Shown here: positions 30,441 through 42,546 of the stretch, one piece after another
Layout of the letters: every line of letters begins with the position of its first letter
How positions within the stretch are numbered: position 1 is the stretch's first letter
DNA from: Letharia columbiana
Taxonomy: Eukaryota; Ascomycota; Lecanoromycetes; Lecanorales; Parmeliaceae
Direction: 5' to 3'
Assembly (NCBI RefSeq): GCF_014066305.1
Contig: NW_023501042.1
Coordinates: 62,001 to 126,000, forward strand
DNA length: 64,000 bases
Program-made: the position numbers and the translations under genes
The notes under the pieces: generated by a model
Database searches by the model: none
What the model saw: only the letters and a program-made list of their open reading frames with translations
What the model was told of the DNA's origin: nothing

Positions 30441-32345
30441 ATGACAGAAGTACCGGCCAGTGCGGTATTGAATGACGGAAGTGACCATACGAAGAAGTCG
30501 AAGAAGAGGAGGCGAGAAGATATACTGAAAGACGCCGTCGGCAATGGCGATTTTGGCGGCAGCAAACCTTCCAAAGAGGAGCGGAGAGAGGCAAAAAGGC
30601 TGAAGAAATTGGGCGAAGAGCGAGGCGCTGGTCCAGAGACAGATGAGGTTCTGCAAATAAATGGCAACGTGGGTGAAGTCGAAAAAGCTGCCGCCAATGG
30701 AGACAAAAGCGAGAGCAAGCTCTCGAAAGAGGCGCGAAAGGAAGCAAGACGATTGAAAAAGCTGGCGAAGGAGCAGGAAAATGGTCATGCAGTAGCTGAA
30801 CAACTGCCATCAAATAACAGCGTCAATGGAATAGACAAAGCTTCGGATAAAGCTACTCTGAAGGCGGAGAAGGCACGCTTGAAAGCGGAGAAGAAGTCAG
30901 CGAAGACGGAAAACACTGATGGTGGATCGCAACCAAATTCTACCAAAGGCACATTCGATTCAGGCTCGGGCTATGTGAAAGACCAGGTCCTCGCTGCGCT
31001 CCCCCAATCTGAAATCGACGACTTTCTCTCTACTAATTTCATCACAATCAGCGATCCAACTTCCTCAACCAATCTCCGCCCCATAACCCAGTTCTCCCAT
31101 CTCCCCACTCACCACACCACTTCTCCCTCGCCGTTTACCGCCTTCAAAAGTCCGACCCCAATTCAATCAGCCGCCTGGCCCTTCCTTCTCTCGGGCCGCG
31201 ACGTAATCGGCGTTGCAGAGACTGGCTCTGGCAAGACCCTCGCCTTCGGTGTCCCATGCATACGGTCTATAACTAGCTCATCCAGGACGAGAGGCTCACC
31301 AGCCAGAGCCGTCATTGTGTCCCCAACCCGCGAACTTGCCGCACAAATCCACACTCAGATGGAGACTCTCGCCTCCCCTGCCCACCTCTCCACCGTCTGT
31401 GTCTACGGCGGCGTTCCCAAAGACCCGCAACGCTTGGCCCTGAAAACCGCACACATAATCGTCGCTACCCCAGGCCGACTGAACGATCTTATAAACGAAG
31501 GCTCTGCCGATCTCAGCAATGTCAATTACGTGGTTCTCGACGAAGCAGACCGCATGCTCGACAAAGGCTTCGAGGAAGAAATCCGAAAAATCATCGCCAC
31601 CACTCCCACAAAAGGCCGCCAGACCCTCATGTTCACAGCCACCTGGCCCCCTTCCGTCCGGGACCTGGCATCCACCTTCATGAAAACCCCCGTCCACATC
31701 TCCATCGGCGCCGACAACCCCACCGGCGAACTCCGCGCCAACACCAAAATCACCCAACTCGTCGAAGTCGTCGACCCGCGGCAGAAAGAGACGCGCCTCC
31801 TGCAACTCCTGAAACAGCACCAAGGCGCCGGAGCCACGAAGAACGACCGCATCTTGGTATTCTGCCTCTACAAAAAGGAAGCCGCGCGCATCGAAAGCTT
31901 CCTGAGCGCCCGCGGGATGAAAGCCGCCGGCATCCACGGCGACATGTCGCAGGACAAGCGCACCGCGTCCCTCTCGGCCTTCAAAACGGGCACCTGTCCC
32001 CTCCTCGTCGCCACCGACGTCGCCGCCCGCGGGCTCGACATCCCCGCCGTCAAGGCCGTCATCAACGTCACCTTCCCGCTCACGGTCGAGGACTACGTGC
32101 ACCGCATCGGCCGCACGGGCCGCGCGGGCGCGGACGGGTTGGCCATCACGCTGTTCACGGAGCACGACAAGGCGCAGTCGGGGGCCTTGATCAACGTGCT
32201 GAGGGCGGCGGGGCAGGAGATCCCGGAGGAGCTGTTAAGGTTTGGGACGACGGTTAAGAAGAAGGGTCATGAGGCCTATGGGGCGTTTTATAAGGGTCCA
32301 GGCGTTGGGGGGAAGAAGGAGGGGACGAAGATTAAATTTGATTGA
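30441..32345 (+). CDS. DBP3: ATP-dependent RNA helicase DBP3 (DEAD-box, ribosome biogenesis)
   Basis: A single exon of 634 residues from ATG 30441. The first ~190 residues are a lysine-rich, KKSKK/KRLKKL-type nucleolar tail. The helicase core follows: Q motif [11 protein letters not shown], motif I AETGSGKT, Ia [20 protein letters not shown] motif VLDEADRML, motif III as TATWPPSVR (the ATW variant is typical of DBP3 rather than the usual SAT), [22 protein letters not shown] and [10 protein letters not shown]. The family unwinds pre-rRNA structures during 27S processing and 60S maturation in the nucleolus. The gene is intact and in a housekeeping neighbourhood. Antisense ORFs (for example 31296-32165) are shadows caused by the GC-rich third positions. 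Confidence 0.92.
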   Translation: MTEVPASAVLNDGSDHTKKSKKRRREDILKDAVGNGDFGGSKPSKEERREAKRLKKLGEERGAGPETDEVLQINGNVGEVEKAAANGDKSESKLSKEARKEARRLKKLAKEQENGHAVAEQLPSNNSVNGIDKASDKATLKAEKARLKAEKKSAKTENTDGGSQPNSTKGTFDSGSGYVKDQVLAALPQSEIDDFLSTNFITISDPTSSTNLRPITQFSHLPTHHTTSPSPFTAFKSPTPIQSAAWPFLLSGRDVIGVAETGSGKTLAFGVPCIRSITSSSRTRGSPARAVIVSPTRELAAQIHTQMETLASPAHLSTVCVYGGVPKDPQRLALKTAHIIVATPGRLNDLINEGSADLSNVNYVVLDEADRMLDKGFEEEIRKIIATTPTKGRQTLMFTATWPPSVRDLASTFMKTPVHISIGADNPTGELRANTKITQLVEVVDPRQKETRLLQLLKQHQGAGATKNDRILVFCLYKKEAARIESFLSARGMKAAGIHGDMSQDKRTASLSAFKTGTCPLLVATDVAARGLDIPAVKAVINVTFPLTVEDYVHRIGRTGRAGADGLAITLFTEHDKAQSGALINVLRAAGQEIPEELLRFGTTVKKKGHEAYGAFYKGPGVGGKKEGTKIKFD

Positions 32346-32471
32346 TTGATGGTGTTGACGATTTGGCCATCCTTTTGTTTGTCACAAGCAAGGTATATAG
32401 ACGGCTGTTGACAATGTTCTGGTATGAGCGTCTAATTAGAGCAGTCGAATCGAATCAACGGTTGAATCTAG

Positions 32472-34262
32472 CTAGCTATGTTTCTTTGCACCAACATCGT
32501 CACCTCTTTTTGCGAACCGACGTAGCATGGGAAACCTCTTAACCAACCCGTGCGGCACGAACTCCGCGAAGAAGTCCCGCTCGAACGTGACAACTCCAAG
32601 CACACACACGCCGGCCACGAGGGCGCATCTGACCAATTCCCCCAAACCACCCTCCTGCCGCGTCCCCGTCTCCGTAACCATGAGCGCCGCTCTCGCCGCA
32701 ACCCCCATTGCCACAGTTCCCGTACTGGGCAACATATCTCTCAACGTCAAACCCTCCCCATCATTCACACTCCTCATATACCCCTGCACGAAGGCCCAAC
32801 TCCACCAAATCCTCAGTCCCATCGTCACCGCATTCGCAACCACCAACCCCTTCGCACCCATCTCGAAGACCCTGAGTACCAGGAATCCCGTGCCAGCAAA
32901 TGCGCCGAAAAAAGCGACCTTCCAGACAGTCTGCCTAGTGAGTTGTGGATCGGTAGCAACGACGCTGACGAAGGCTTCTAGGATGCCATTGATTGCGAGG
33001 AGAGGGATATAGTAGCAGTACGTGGCTAGTACACCCGGAGCTTCTGTATGAGTCCAACGGCTGCCGGCGACGAGGCGGAGCAGGATGGGGGCGAGGGGTG
33101 GGCCGAGACATGTGGCGAAGATGGAGAGGAGGAGGTAGAGCCGGAGGAGGGTAGTGAGGTGGTGTTTTGCTTGGGAGAGAACTGCGTTGTCTTTAGACTT
33201 TGGGGTGGCTTGAGAAGCCGGGAGACGGCCGAAGAGAGAGCGGGAGGATTCTTCTATTGGTTGGAGAATGATGCGGGCGAGGAGACCGCCGTAATTGGAA
33301 GCTAGGGCGTAAGCACCTTGGGAAGGGAGGGATGCGAATGTTGCGATGAGGTAGCCATCGCCGTATGTGAGTAGCTGGTTGAATATGTTTTGGCCATAGA
33401 GAGTTGCCGTCCGCATGATGAGAGGGCGGGAGAAGCGTGAGATGAAGTAGCCTGTGCTTGATGCAATGGGTGCAGCAAGGAGCGACACTGCATTTTGGAC
33501 GCAGATAGGATAGACGTTTGAGAGATAGAGAACATTGAGAGTGATGGCGTATCCAAGCTGGCCAGCGGCGAAGGGCAGAACGCCAACATTACGGCCGCTC
33601 ATGCCTACCCATATTGAGATTGAACAGCTTATGATAGCCCTCGTGAAGAATGCCAGAAACTCGGCTGAAGCACGAGTTGCGTACATCATCTCTTGTCGGG
33701 CAACGTTGAATGAAGGCTCATTCAGAAGCTCAATGACTGTAGCAAGAGCGTAGATGTAGACTGAGCTCTCCAGGTGATGAGACTCGAGGACCGCTGTGCC
33801 GGCTTTCCGCAAGTACAGCCAGGTGAAAGCAACAGTCAACGGGAGACCAATGGCGATCGCTGCGTGCGAGAGATTGACAACCTCCTGCATCCTCCTAGTC
33901 GATCCATAGCTAATGGCTACGTTGCCAGAGCCCTTCTTCTTCTTCTTCTCCCCTCCAACCCCTTCTGCGGTCTTTTTCTGTTCATCATCACTTGGTTTAT
34001 ATTGGAGTGCGTTGCGGAGACTTTCACGAGAAAAGTATAGCGTGGAGATGGAGAAAAGCTCTAATTGGGCAGAGAGCCCGAGGACATGAGGAGATAGAAA
34101 ACGTAGCAAGACCTGGTTAACGATGAAGGTGAGGGCCCGGCATCCAATTTGGAGGAGGATAAGGAACGAAGCGCCCTTCACAGATTTAGAGGGAAGGGAG
34201 TCGAGGGTTGAAGTCTGTGTGACAGTCTTCTCCTTCACAACGTTAGCTTTGGCTTCTGACAT
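32472..34262 (-). CDS. RFT1: RFT1 family ER membrane protein (N-glycan lipid-oligosaccharide translocation)
   Basis: A single exon from ATG 34262 (MSEAKANVVKEKT) to the stop at 32472, 596 residues. Family blocks: KGASFLILLQIGCRALTFIV, NQVLLRFLSPHVLG, LELFSISTLYFSRESLRNAL, NVARQEMMYATRASAEFLAF, YGDGYLIATFASLPSQGAYA, and LASNYGGLLARIILQPIEES. About 12-14 hydrophobic segments are visible. RFT1 is needed in the ER for dolichol-linked Man5GlcNAc2 to become available on the lumenal side. The ORF is open further upstream to 34448, but the extra residues do not resemble the family. It converges with DBP3, the stops being ~125 bases apart. Confidence 0.9.
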   Translation of the reverse strand: MSEAKANVVKEKTVTQTSTLDSLPSKSVKGASFLILLQIGCRALTFIVNQVLLRFLSPHVLGLSAQLELFSISTLYFSRESLRNALQYKPSDDEQKKTAEGVGGEKKKKKGSGNVAISYGSTRRMQEVVNLSHAAIAIGLPLTVAFTWLYLRKAGTAVLESHHLESSVYIYALATVIELLNEPSFNVARQEMMYATRASAEFLAFFTRAIISCSISIWVGMSGRNVGVLPFAAGQLGYAITLNVLYLSNVYPICVQNAVSLLAAPIASSTGYFISRFSRPLIMRTATLYGQNIFNQLLTYGDGYLIATFASLPSQGAYALASNYGGLLARIILQPIEESSRSLFGRLPASQATPKSKDNAVLSQAKHHLTTLLRLYLLLSIFATCLGPPLAPILLRLVAGSRWTHTEAPGVLATYCYYIPLLAINGILEAFVSVVATDPQLTRQTVWKVAFFGAFAGTGFLVLRVFEMGAKGLVVANAVTMGLRIWWSWAFVQGYMRSVNDGEGLTLRDMLPSTGTVAMGVAARAALMVTETGTRQEGGLGELVRCALVAGVCVLGVVTFERDFFAEFVPHGLVKRFPMLRRFAKRGDDVGAKKHS

Positions 34263-34497
34263 GACCAGCACTGGATCGAGGAGAGATGGAGACTTACCTT
34301 GAGGAAGAGAAAGTGTCGCATAAGATGTGAAGAGAAAGTACATTTGGCCTGTCGCGCATGTAAGATTGTCCTCGACTGAAGATATCAAGATCCAAGAAAA
34401 CCACCTCTCATGAGAGCCTCGACGGCTTGCCTGACGATGACCGGTCACTTTCAGGAATCACGCGCTATTTCCTTCTAGATATAGTTTGATTACTTAT

Positions 34498-35647
34498 CTA
34501 GTCTATTCTACAAATAATCTTCCCCTTCGTTTTATTAGTCTCCATCAACTGATGCGCTTGGACGATATCCTCCCACGGGAATACCTTCTCGACTAGCACC
34601 TTGAAACTCCCGTCCTTCATCTTTGGAGCCACATGCTCGACCAGCGTGTTCCTAAGCTTCCCCTGATAATCTTCGTCCCGACTCCGCAAGCTACTTCCCT
34701 CAAACCTGATCCTCTTCCTTACAAAAGCTCCGATGTCCACGCCAGCAGGGAGTTTGGTGCCGCTCATGGCCCCTAGATTCACGATACGCCCGTCCCGTGC
34801 AGCAACTTCAAGGTTTCCTTGGAAGTAATTTTGGCCGATGAAATCAATGACGACGTCGACGCCTTTGCCATCTGTTGCTTTTAGGATCTCTTTCGCCCAG
34901 TCTTGCGTGTGATAATTGAAGCCAGCTGTTGCGCCGAGCTCTTTGATGCAAAAATCGATCTTCTCTTGAGATCCTGCAGTAACGTAGATTGCGGAAGCCT
35001 TATCGGCTTTTGACAGCTGGATTCCTGCTATTGACACTGACGATGCGCCGGCGTGCCATAATATCGACTTGCCTGGAGCGAAGCCGCCCACCAGGTACAT
35101 GGCCTGAGTAGCTGTGATCCAGGTCTATATATACCGAAGCAAGCGGTCAGCGCCCTCGGCCCTACGTCAAACCGCAATCGGTGCACGAGAAAACTTAGTG
35201 ACATACCTCGGGGACCCCAGCCGCCTGTTCCCAACTCAACTCCTTCGGCCTGTGCATCAACATATGCGTGCTTACAGCAATATACTCCGCGTACGCCCCT
35301 CCGTACGCCAACCCAAAAACCTCGTCTCCCACGTTGAAACCCTGCTCCGCATCGCTTCCAAAGCTCTCAATCGTGCCCGAAAACTCGACGCCTAAAGTTT
35401 TGGGCGCTTGAGGTGGGACAGGGTAATGGCCTTCGCGTTGGAGTAAGTCCATACGATTGAGGCCGAAGCATTTTATTTTGACAATAGCATCGGTGGGTTT
35501 GGGTATAGGTTTTGGGGTGGAGGGGTTGATGAAGAGGGAAGTTGCGGGGCCGGTGCGGTTTTTGATGTCTATAATCTGGAGCGTTAGAGCGAAGATACAC
35601 GGTTGAGGGAGGGTTTACTTGCCGACTGCTCGCATTGTTTCTGCCAT
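34498..35647 (-). CDS. Zinc-type quinone oxidoreductase (PIG3/TP53I3-like, MDR superfamily)
   Basis: Three exons (35647-35623, 35568-35207, 35124-34498) sum to 337 residues in frame. Intron 1 needs a GC-AG border (donor GCAAGT at 35622), giving MAETMRAVDIKNRTGPA. The catalytic half has LNRMDLLQREGHYPVPP, GVEFSGTIESFG and GDEVFGLAYGGAYAEY. The nucleotide-binding half has GKSILWHAGASSVSIAGIQL, GVDVVIDFIGQNYFQGN and DGRIVNLGAMSG. PIG3-type enzymes reduce quinones with NADPH and lack the zinc ligands of true alcohol dehydrogenases. It is intact and probably cytosolic. The start is chosen because MRAV plus the spliced VDI restores the family N-terminus. Confidence 0.87.
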
Positions 35648-36019
35648 TGCTGCAGCGCTTGCGGATCGGGATTTGCGAGATTGACCCTGAAGGACCTGTG
35701 GTAATGAGAGTCTCAAACAAAAACAGGTGATAGGAGGGTCTATAATTGAATAGCCTGTGAAGCGAGTACAAATTGTGGTCGGGCCGTTCATAAGGATTCT
35801 GCATAGAAGATGACCTCACCTCGCCGAAGTACAAATTTGAGCTCCGGGTAGCTAAAGGGAAAGGCATAACGAACTGCTCTTCATTATGGTAGATTTACAC
35901 TGAAACTAATGTCTGTACAGAGAATACATGACATCAGCAAAGATCGCTCTAGCAGCGAGAGACCCGGCACGCTCGAGGTATTGAAAGCTGATACGCGCCA
36001 GATCGTCCTGATGGATCTC
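35648..36019. other. Short intergenic region
   Basis: About 370 bases upstream of the quinone oxidoreductase and downstream of the RPA gene on the same strand. It must carry the oxidoreductase promoter. Nothing else is seen. Confidence 0.4.
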
Positions 36020-38060
36020 TTAAGTCATGCTGTACTCTTTGATCATCTGTGTCAGCTTCGTGCACTCGCTCGAATAATTTAGTGCGTTGGCTCCAGAAAC
36101 CTGGTATCGCACCCTTCCCCGAAGTCAGCATTTGTTTTCCTCAGGCGAAATGAAACAAGTGCATACCTTTGCTGGTCCTGGAAACTGTCCATCTTCGCTC
36201 GGCATTTGAACATGAAAGTCTTGCAGTTTGCTTCTTGAAAAGCATCTCCAGCCGCCTTCTCGTCGTTCTCCTTCAGCTCCATCAACTGATCCGCGCTCAT
36301 GCCCATAATCATCCTCCCTACGTCGTCGAAACAACTCAGCCAAAGTTGACCAGTGTAGTCGCTGACATTGATCGACATAATATATCGATACTCTGGCTTG
36401 GGATGAGCCTTATCACAGCGCTCGCATCGCCATTGTCCAGGCTCGACCTCGAGAACCTTTTTGTTGCAGCCTTCCGACAGACACGCAGGATATGAGACGT
36501 TGTCCTGCTTCACGTAAATGATCGTCGCCTTTGTAGTGAAGTAATCCGTGTTTTCTGACATGCCGAGGTTCTCTTCCTTGACCTGCATAATTGACTTCGT
36601 CGCCTCGTTTCGTCCACCAGCTGCGCCCACAGAGCTCATCCCTTGATGAGACATGAATGTATCATTCTTGCCTTGAGCGTCATACCAACCTTTGAGTTTG
36701 TGGGCTTCATCTATATCCGGGTCTATTGTCATAGATCCTGACATGAGCAGACTCAAGCTTCGGCCTCCAAAATCAGAAACTTTGAGGCCTTTGAAAGCAA
36801 CAACAGACTCGGGCATCACGTCGAACTTTTGGGCCGTATCACCCCATATCGTTAGTTTCACAGAGTACCCGGTATTATCAACAAGGGTGAGATCGCGCTT
36901 GTCGTACGGCTTGCTTGTAGTCTTGGAGATGATCTGGGAAGTCTCTCCGACCTCTTTGAGGACACCAATTGTATCGATAGTTGTGTCTTTTTCGACGGTT
37001 TGGAGATCGGCGATGTTGGTGAAGTTGAAGCGTACCTGCGGAACACCGTTTTGCTCCTCGGCCTTTTCAACCAGCGTATCACGCTCGAAGGATAGCTCGT
37101 AATCGTTGTTGACGTTCGAGAATTGCTTCTTAGCCATGTTGACTCGACAAGGACTGGTAATGTAGTAGACTTGACCCTCCTGGAAAACATCAAATAGCGC
37201 ATCGCATTGATCATTGAACCCAGTAGCCTTAATCTCCCCGCTCTCGTCCAGCAGGTTGACACTGAAGAGTTTTCCCTCGCCGTTTTTGTTATGCCATGTC
37301 CTGATGGGAGGCTTGCTGGTACACCGAGCCTTGATAGTCCATTTATGTGCGTATGGAGACAGTGCCTCGATTGGATAGATGGTGGCGTGTGAAGCTGATG
37401 AGGTTGCGTTTGTCCTCGAGGGTAGAGATTGCTGCTGGTTTTGTTGCTGAGCTGGCTTGTTTCCGTAGAATCCATTGGTGGCAATGGTGGTTGATTGCGG
37501 CTTGGTGTCATCTTCTGCCTTGAATTCCAATGCCTTCGGTTCGCCGATCTTATCACATTCTCCAAGCTCTTGTAGGACGTCGAGATCGAGGACTATAATA
37601 ATTCTATACAGTATGAGCATTAGCTTGCAAGAAGCAGGTACCAGATTTTCACCTTTTCCCCTTCACCTGATTCGCCTGGTATGACTTTAACTTTACGAAA
37701 CAGCCTTTCCGAAGCTTGCCATCATGAACCACATGGTTTGCTTCTATATTTCATCAGTATGCCCTACTTTATCGAGATCCTAAGTAGTAGAGCTGCGGGC
37801 GCTTACGAGTGGCAAGCATGCTCTGCACGAAATTGTTGATATCGCTGAAAACAACTCTGAAGCGCTCTGGAGCGCCTTGCTGCCCAACCAAAGGCTTGAC
37901 TTGGACACATTGCAGTGTTGGTTGCGATACAGCTGTATTAGGATCCACGCTGGAGTTGAATATTGCACTGACGACGTAAGTATTTAGTGCATCAGGAACG
38001 CATTCATGTCACTTACGCAAGAGAGCCTTGGTCGACATGAGAAGCTGCGTTGGCCGCCAT
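36020..38060 (-). CDS. RFA1: Replication protein A, 70-kDa subunit
   Basis: At least five exons. ATG 38060 reads MAANAASHVDQGSL. After an intron comes VDPNTAVSQPTLQCVQVKPL and ERFRVVFSDINNFVQSMLAT (N-terminal OB fold). A third exon has NHVVHDGKLRKGCFVKLKSY. The long exon holds the DNA-binding OB folds: PIEALSPYAHKWTIKARCTS, SGEIKATGFNDQCDALFD, and RDLTLVDNTGYSVKLTIWG. The C-terminal zinc OB fold has CLSEGCNKKVLEV...WRCERCDKAHPKPEYRY (C-x4-C...C-x2-C). A last intron (GTATGC to GGGGAAG) leads to VRYQVSGANALNYSSECTKL and the stop at 36020. RPA binds single-stranded DNA in replication, repair and checkpoint signalling. The gene appears complete. Confidence 0.9.
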
Positions 38061-38316
38061 GGAGGTAGACTATCAATGATATGAAGGCGGTAATCGAAAG
38101 ACTTGTGAAATACCCGAGTATTCTGAGTATGGGAAGTATTCTGAGGTTGACGCGTTGTTTGTTAGGAACGTGTAAAGAGGTTTCGTGTTTTGCCCCACTT
38201 GCACTTGCCGGGTTTGTTGGCCACCGTACATTCTATTACGGCGGGCCAGGCCACTACTTCTCCTCACTTAGATACCACTTGTACCTTTTGGCGGCTTGAC
38301 TTTCATTACTTTCGTT

Positions 38317-39564
38317 ATGGCTGACGAAGATGTTGCCACAAGGGCACCGGAGAGTGACGCAAAGGAGCCCAGCATGATGTCCTCTGAAGATACGCCAGCC
38401 CAAAAAGGGGCGAGCATGGGAGTATGTTACGCAGGTCCTCATAGCTAATCGGCCGCTGACCTGAAGCAACCAGGAGCACTGCGTGACAGATCGACCTTCT
38501 CGTACGTATTTCTACGTTCCCATCTTACAGTCCTCTTTCGCTGAACGCAAAGTAGCTCTTGGGGATCAGCAGCCAAGTGGTGTGGGTCTGAAAGCTTGAG
38601 GGCAGCCATTGGAAGAGAAGCTTACTATGATCAAAGGAGATATCGAAGATTGCAGATGTGGAGGTGCTTCCAGTCAGACATCAAAGACCACCGCGATCAT
38701 GTGCTGATATGAGCGTCAGGTCTACATTACAAAACCTAGCGACTACCCTCATCTCCCGTCCAAGCTTCTGCTCTTTCTGAGCAGTGGTACCGGCATACAC
38801 TCCAAGAACAATCAGCTTCAAGCAGACAAGTATGCCAGCGAGGGTTTCCTGGTGGTCATGCCCGACCAGTATGTACCAGTTCCCCAACAAAAGGTGGCCC
38901 TCTGTTGACAGCCTTAAGATTTGCTGGAGACCCTGCACCCAACAGTGCAACAGATCCAAATGCCGATGAACAGAATCCGTCCGTGATCGAGAGAGTCAAG
39001 CTGGGTTTCGCAACTACAGCTAAATCCTTCATGGTAGACATGTGGCTGGCCAGACAGACGCCGGAGAAGGTCCTTCCTGTGTTACGGAAGGTGGTCGAGG
39101 GTGCGAAAGAGGAATTTGCAGATGCAGTTGCCAATGGAGGAGGTGTCTACGCTGTTGGCTATTGTTTCGGTGGCAAATATGTCTGTCTGCTAGCCGCCGA
39201 ATTGCCCGACTCCGCTGCTCACGGTCAGGCACCGCCGAAAGATGAAGAAGCTGGGATGGCGAAAGTAGAGCCATTGATCAAAGCGGGAGCTCTAGCTCAT
39301 GGCACACTGATAACGACAGATGATCTCGAAGCCATCAGATCACCCATATCAATGGCTTGCGTGGAGAACGACCAGCTATTCCCAGACGACGTTCGCACTG
39401 CAGGTCAAACATATATGGAGGAGAACAAGGTCAAGCACGAAGTCAGAGTCTACTCGGGTGTGCCTCATGGCTTTGCTGTTGTGGGGGAGTACGAGGATCC
39501 GAAGATTCAAGAGGCGCAGAAAGAGGCTTTTGAGCAAATGATTGAGTGGATCAAGTCTCATTAG
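38317..39564 (+). CDS. Dienelactone hydrolase family protein
   Basis: About six exons starting at ATG 38317 (MADEDVATRAPESDAKEPS). The splice joins give MGEHCVTDRPSPLG, then QQPSGEISKIADVEVYITKP, then KLLLFLSSGTGIHSKNNQL and GFLVVMPDQFAGDPAPN, then the long last exon. The alpha/beta-hydrolase triad of the family is present: nucleophile cysteine in AVGYCFGGKY, aspartate in CVENDQLFPDD, histidine in SGVPHGFAV. Fungal members hydrolyse lactones or related esters; some act on dienelactone in aromatic catabolism, but most are uncharacterised. The N-terminal serine/acidic extension of ~35 residues is longer than usual. The exon chain was assembled by eye, so small exons may be off by a few bases. 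Confidence 0.82.
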
Positions 39565-39919
39565 ATGTTCAGCTTTCGTCCAAGGCTTGCTTTGTGAAGA
39601 GCGGAGTATCATGTCCTATACCCAACAAGATATGAATAATGAAAGTGAATACTATTGTGCCGGCAGTCTTGAAACCATTTCAGGAAGCAGTCCTGCCCGA
39701 TAGACAGAACGAATGCCTACATGCCCGAGTATACATCAGAGAATACATGTAGATATCCATAAACCCTAATCTAATCAGTAGTACTTGGCGAAGCGAAGTA
39801 AACAGGCGTGTGTGTTGCCGTCTTACAGAACAATACACGGCGGATTCTTACCTATTTGCTCGTGATGTTGTGAGCATAGTCTCCAAAAATACCAGACTTG
39901 ACACAAAGAACCCGGAGCC
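39565..39919. other. Short intergenic region
   Basis: About 355 bases between two rightward genes. It contains the UBP14 promoter. Nothing specific is seen. Confidence 0.4.
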
Positions 39920-42546
39920 ATGGCCTGCAGGCATATTGACGCAGCTGGTAACAGACCCTATGATTGTGCTCGTGGGCATGGTACTGACACCATCCAGAGC
40001 TGCGCCCTCCCACGGCTGCTCAGTCGGTCTACAGAGAAGATTGTACGCAATGTTTTGATTCCATAGTACGGCCCCAACGCCATGATTTGGTCGCACAGCT
40101 CTGTCTAACGCGCCCAGGATGATGCAACGGGACTGAATGTATGCCTGTTCTGCTTCAACGGAGGATGCACTGGAGAACGGGACCATGCGCATTTACACAG
40201 CCAGAACTCGAAGCATCCGTTGGTGCTGAACATACGAAGAACGAAAAAGAAAATCAAGCGCGATGAGCCACCCCAGAAGATCTCGAAGCTCGCGATAGCA
40301 GCAGAAACCGAGGAGGACCGTTACGATACCGACACTCGTGTCGAGTGCTACGAATGTGGGGTGAAAAATGTGGATAGAACAAGTGGAAAGCTGCCGGGGA
40401 TCATAGATGGTGTTCTCAAGGCCAACACATTCGCACGACAGGCAGAAGTACAAGCTTGGGAGCAAGAATACACAGCATGTGAACATACTTTATGCTTAGA
40501 ACAAGAACAATCTCGGAATATCGATTCTCAGGGTAGGTCTAGGAACAGGATTTTTGGTCCCGGTGCTGACGGATCTTTTAGATTTGGGACACTGCTCTAT
40601 GTGTGATTTGAAAGAGAACTTATGGTTGTGTCTTCAGTGTGGGAATCTGGGCTGCGGTCGTGCTCAATATGGGGGCGTAGGCGGAAATGGTCACGGCCTC
40701 AAGCACACAGAGCTGGCTTCTCATGCCGTAGCAGTCAAATTAGGATCTATCACGCCGGAAGGAACAGCAGACATATACTGCTACGCGTGCGATGAGGAGC
40801 GTACGGATCCGGAGCTTGCCCAACACCTTGCTCACTGGGGGATCAACATCGCCGAGCGAGAGAAGACTGAGAAGAGTCTTACGGAGATGCAGATCGAGCA
40901 GAATCTTAAGTGGGACTTCTCCATGACTACTGAGGATGGCAAGGAACTCAGCCCACTCTTTGGCAGTGGTTTCACTGGCCTAAAGAATCTGGGTAACAGC
41001 TGTTATTTAGCCAGCATACTACAATGTCTTTTCACCATGTCCAGCTTTCAGAACCGTTACTATCATCCACAGGATCCTCCACCGATAGCACAAGCTCCTG
41101 CGGAAGACCTCGAGACCCAGTTGAGAAAGTTAGCGGATGGTCTGCTGTCAGGTCGCTATTCGCATCCGGACACGGATGTTGTTGCTTCCGAGTATTCTGC
41201 CGAAATTCCTAACCAGAAAGGTCTTGCACCTGCTATGCTCAAACACCTCATCGGGCGAGGCCATGAGGAGTTCTCCACCATGCGCCAACAAGATGCTTTT
41301 GAGCTCCTCCTTCACCTTCTCAAGCTCATTACTCGCTCCTCGCACGCCGCGCCCCTTCAAGATCCGGTTCATTCTTTCCGCTTTGTTATGGAACAACGAC
41401 TGCAATGTATGTCTTGCGAAAAGGTTCGATATCGAATGGACGAGCAAGACAACATCTCCATTCCGGTTCCAGTCAGACGAAAGCCTTCGGTCGCCAATGG
41501 CGCTGCGGATAGCGAAAAGCCAAAGGATGAATTCGAACCTGTCAGTCTTAAAGAGTGTCTAGATACCTTCACAGCTGCCGAAGTTGTAGAGTTTACATGC
41601 CCTTCGTGTGCTAGTAAAGACGGCTTCACTAAACGCTCGCTCTTCAAGACTTTCCCGGCCACTCTTGCAGTCAACGCCCGGCGATTCGAACTTGTCAATT
41701 GGGTACCAACGAAGCTCGATGTGCCAGTCGTAGTAGATGATCAACCCTTTGATCTAGGCGACTACAAGTCTTCAGGACATCAAGATAACGAAGAGCTCCT
41801 GCCTGAAGATGTAACTGCTACCGGCGCGCCAGCATTCGCTCCCAATGAGACTGCACTTTCTCAACTCGAAGGGATGGGCTTTCCACGAGTGCGATGCGAG
41901 AAAGCACTGCACGCTACCGGCAACACTGACTCTGAAACAGCAATGAACTGGTTGTTCACACATATGGAAGACCCCGATATCGATGAACCCCTCAACCTAG
42001 GTGGCTCGGGCAGCGGTGGTGGGGCTTCCGCGGGCATCAGCCCGGAGAGCATTGAAATGCTGGGAGCCATGGGAATCGGAGCGCCGCAGGCACGTAAGGC
42101 GTTGAGGGAAACAGGCGGAGACATTGAAAGAGCAGTGGACTGGGTGTTCAGTCATCCGGATGATCAGGGTGATTTTGGTGGGGATGATGCTGCAACAGAT
42201 GTCCCCGCCCCAGAAGGTGAAAAGGCAATGGCTGGCAATACATATCTGCCTGCGAACTTTCGTTTGCAGAGCATTGTCTGCCATAAAGGGGCGAGTATCC
42301 ATGCAGGGTGAGTCACCTTTTTCAACCAAGTTTTCTGACTCCTTGAGTCTCACAAGCGAGGACGATCGTGGCTAAGGACCAATGATCTACAGACACTACG
42401 TCGCGTTCATACGCAAACCAATTCCTGCTAAAGAAGGTGGGGGTGAGTCCTGGGTCCTATTCAACGACGAGAAAGTGGTCAAAGCCCAGGGAGATGTGGA
42501 CGAAATGAAAAAGTTTGCCTACGTCTACTTCTTTGAGAGAGTATGA
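39920..42546 (+). CDS. UBP14: Ubiquitin C-terminal hydrolase UBP14 (USP5/isopeptidase T)
   Basis: Five exons (39920-39947, 39998-40065, 40118-40532, 40582-42307, 42393-42546) sum to 796 residues in frame. A cryptic N-terminal zinc finger (QSVYREDCTQCFDSI, VCLFCFNGGCTGERDHAHLH) and the canonical ZnF-UBP (HCSMCDLKENLWLCLQCGN, LGCGRAQYGG) come first. The catalytic domain has cysteine in LKNLGNSCYLASILQCLF and histidine in GASIHAGHYVAF, with VLFNDEKV. Two UBA domains (ALSQLEGMGFPRVRCEKAL, SIEMLGAMGIGAPQARKAL) lie between the halves of the catalytic domain. The enzyme disassembles free polyubiquitin chains for the proteasome pathway. The short first exon MACRHIDAA is inferred from splice sites. 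Confidence 0.92.

Noticed and set aside
31296..32165. 289-codon minus-strand ORF
   Set aside because: It is antisense to the DEAD-box core of DBP3.
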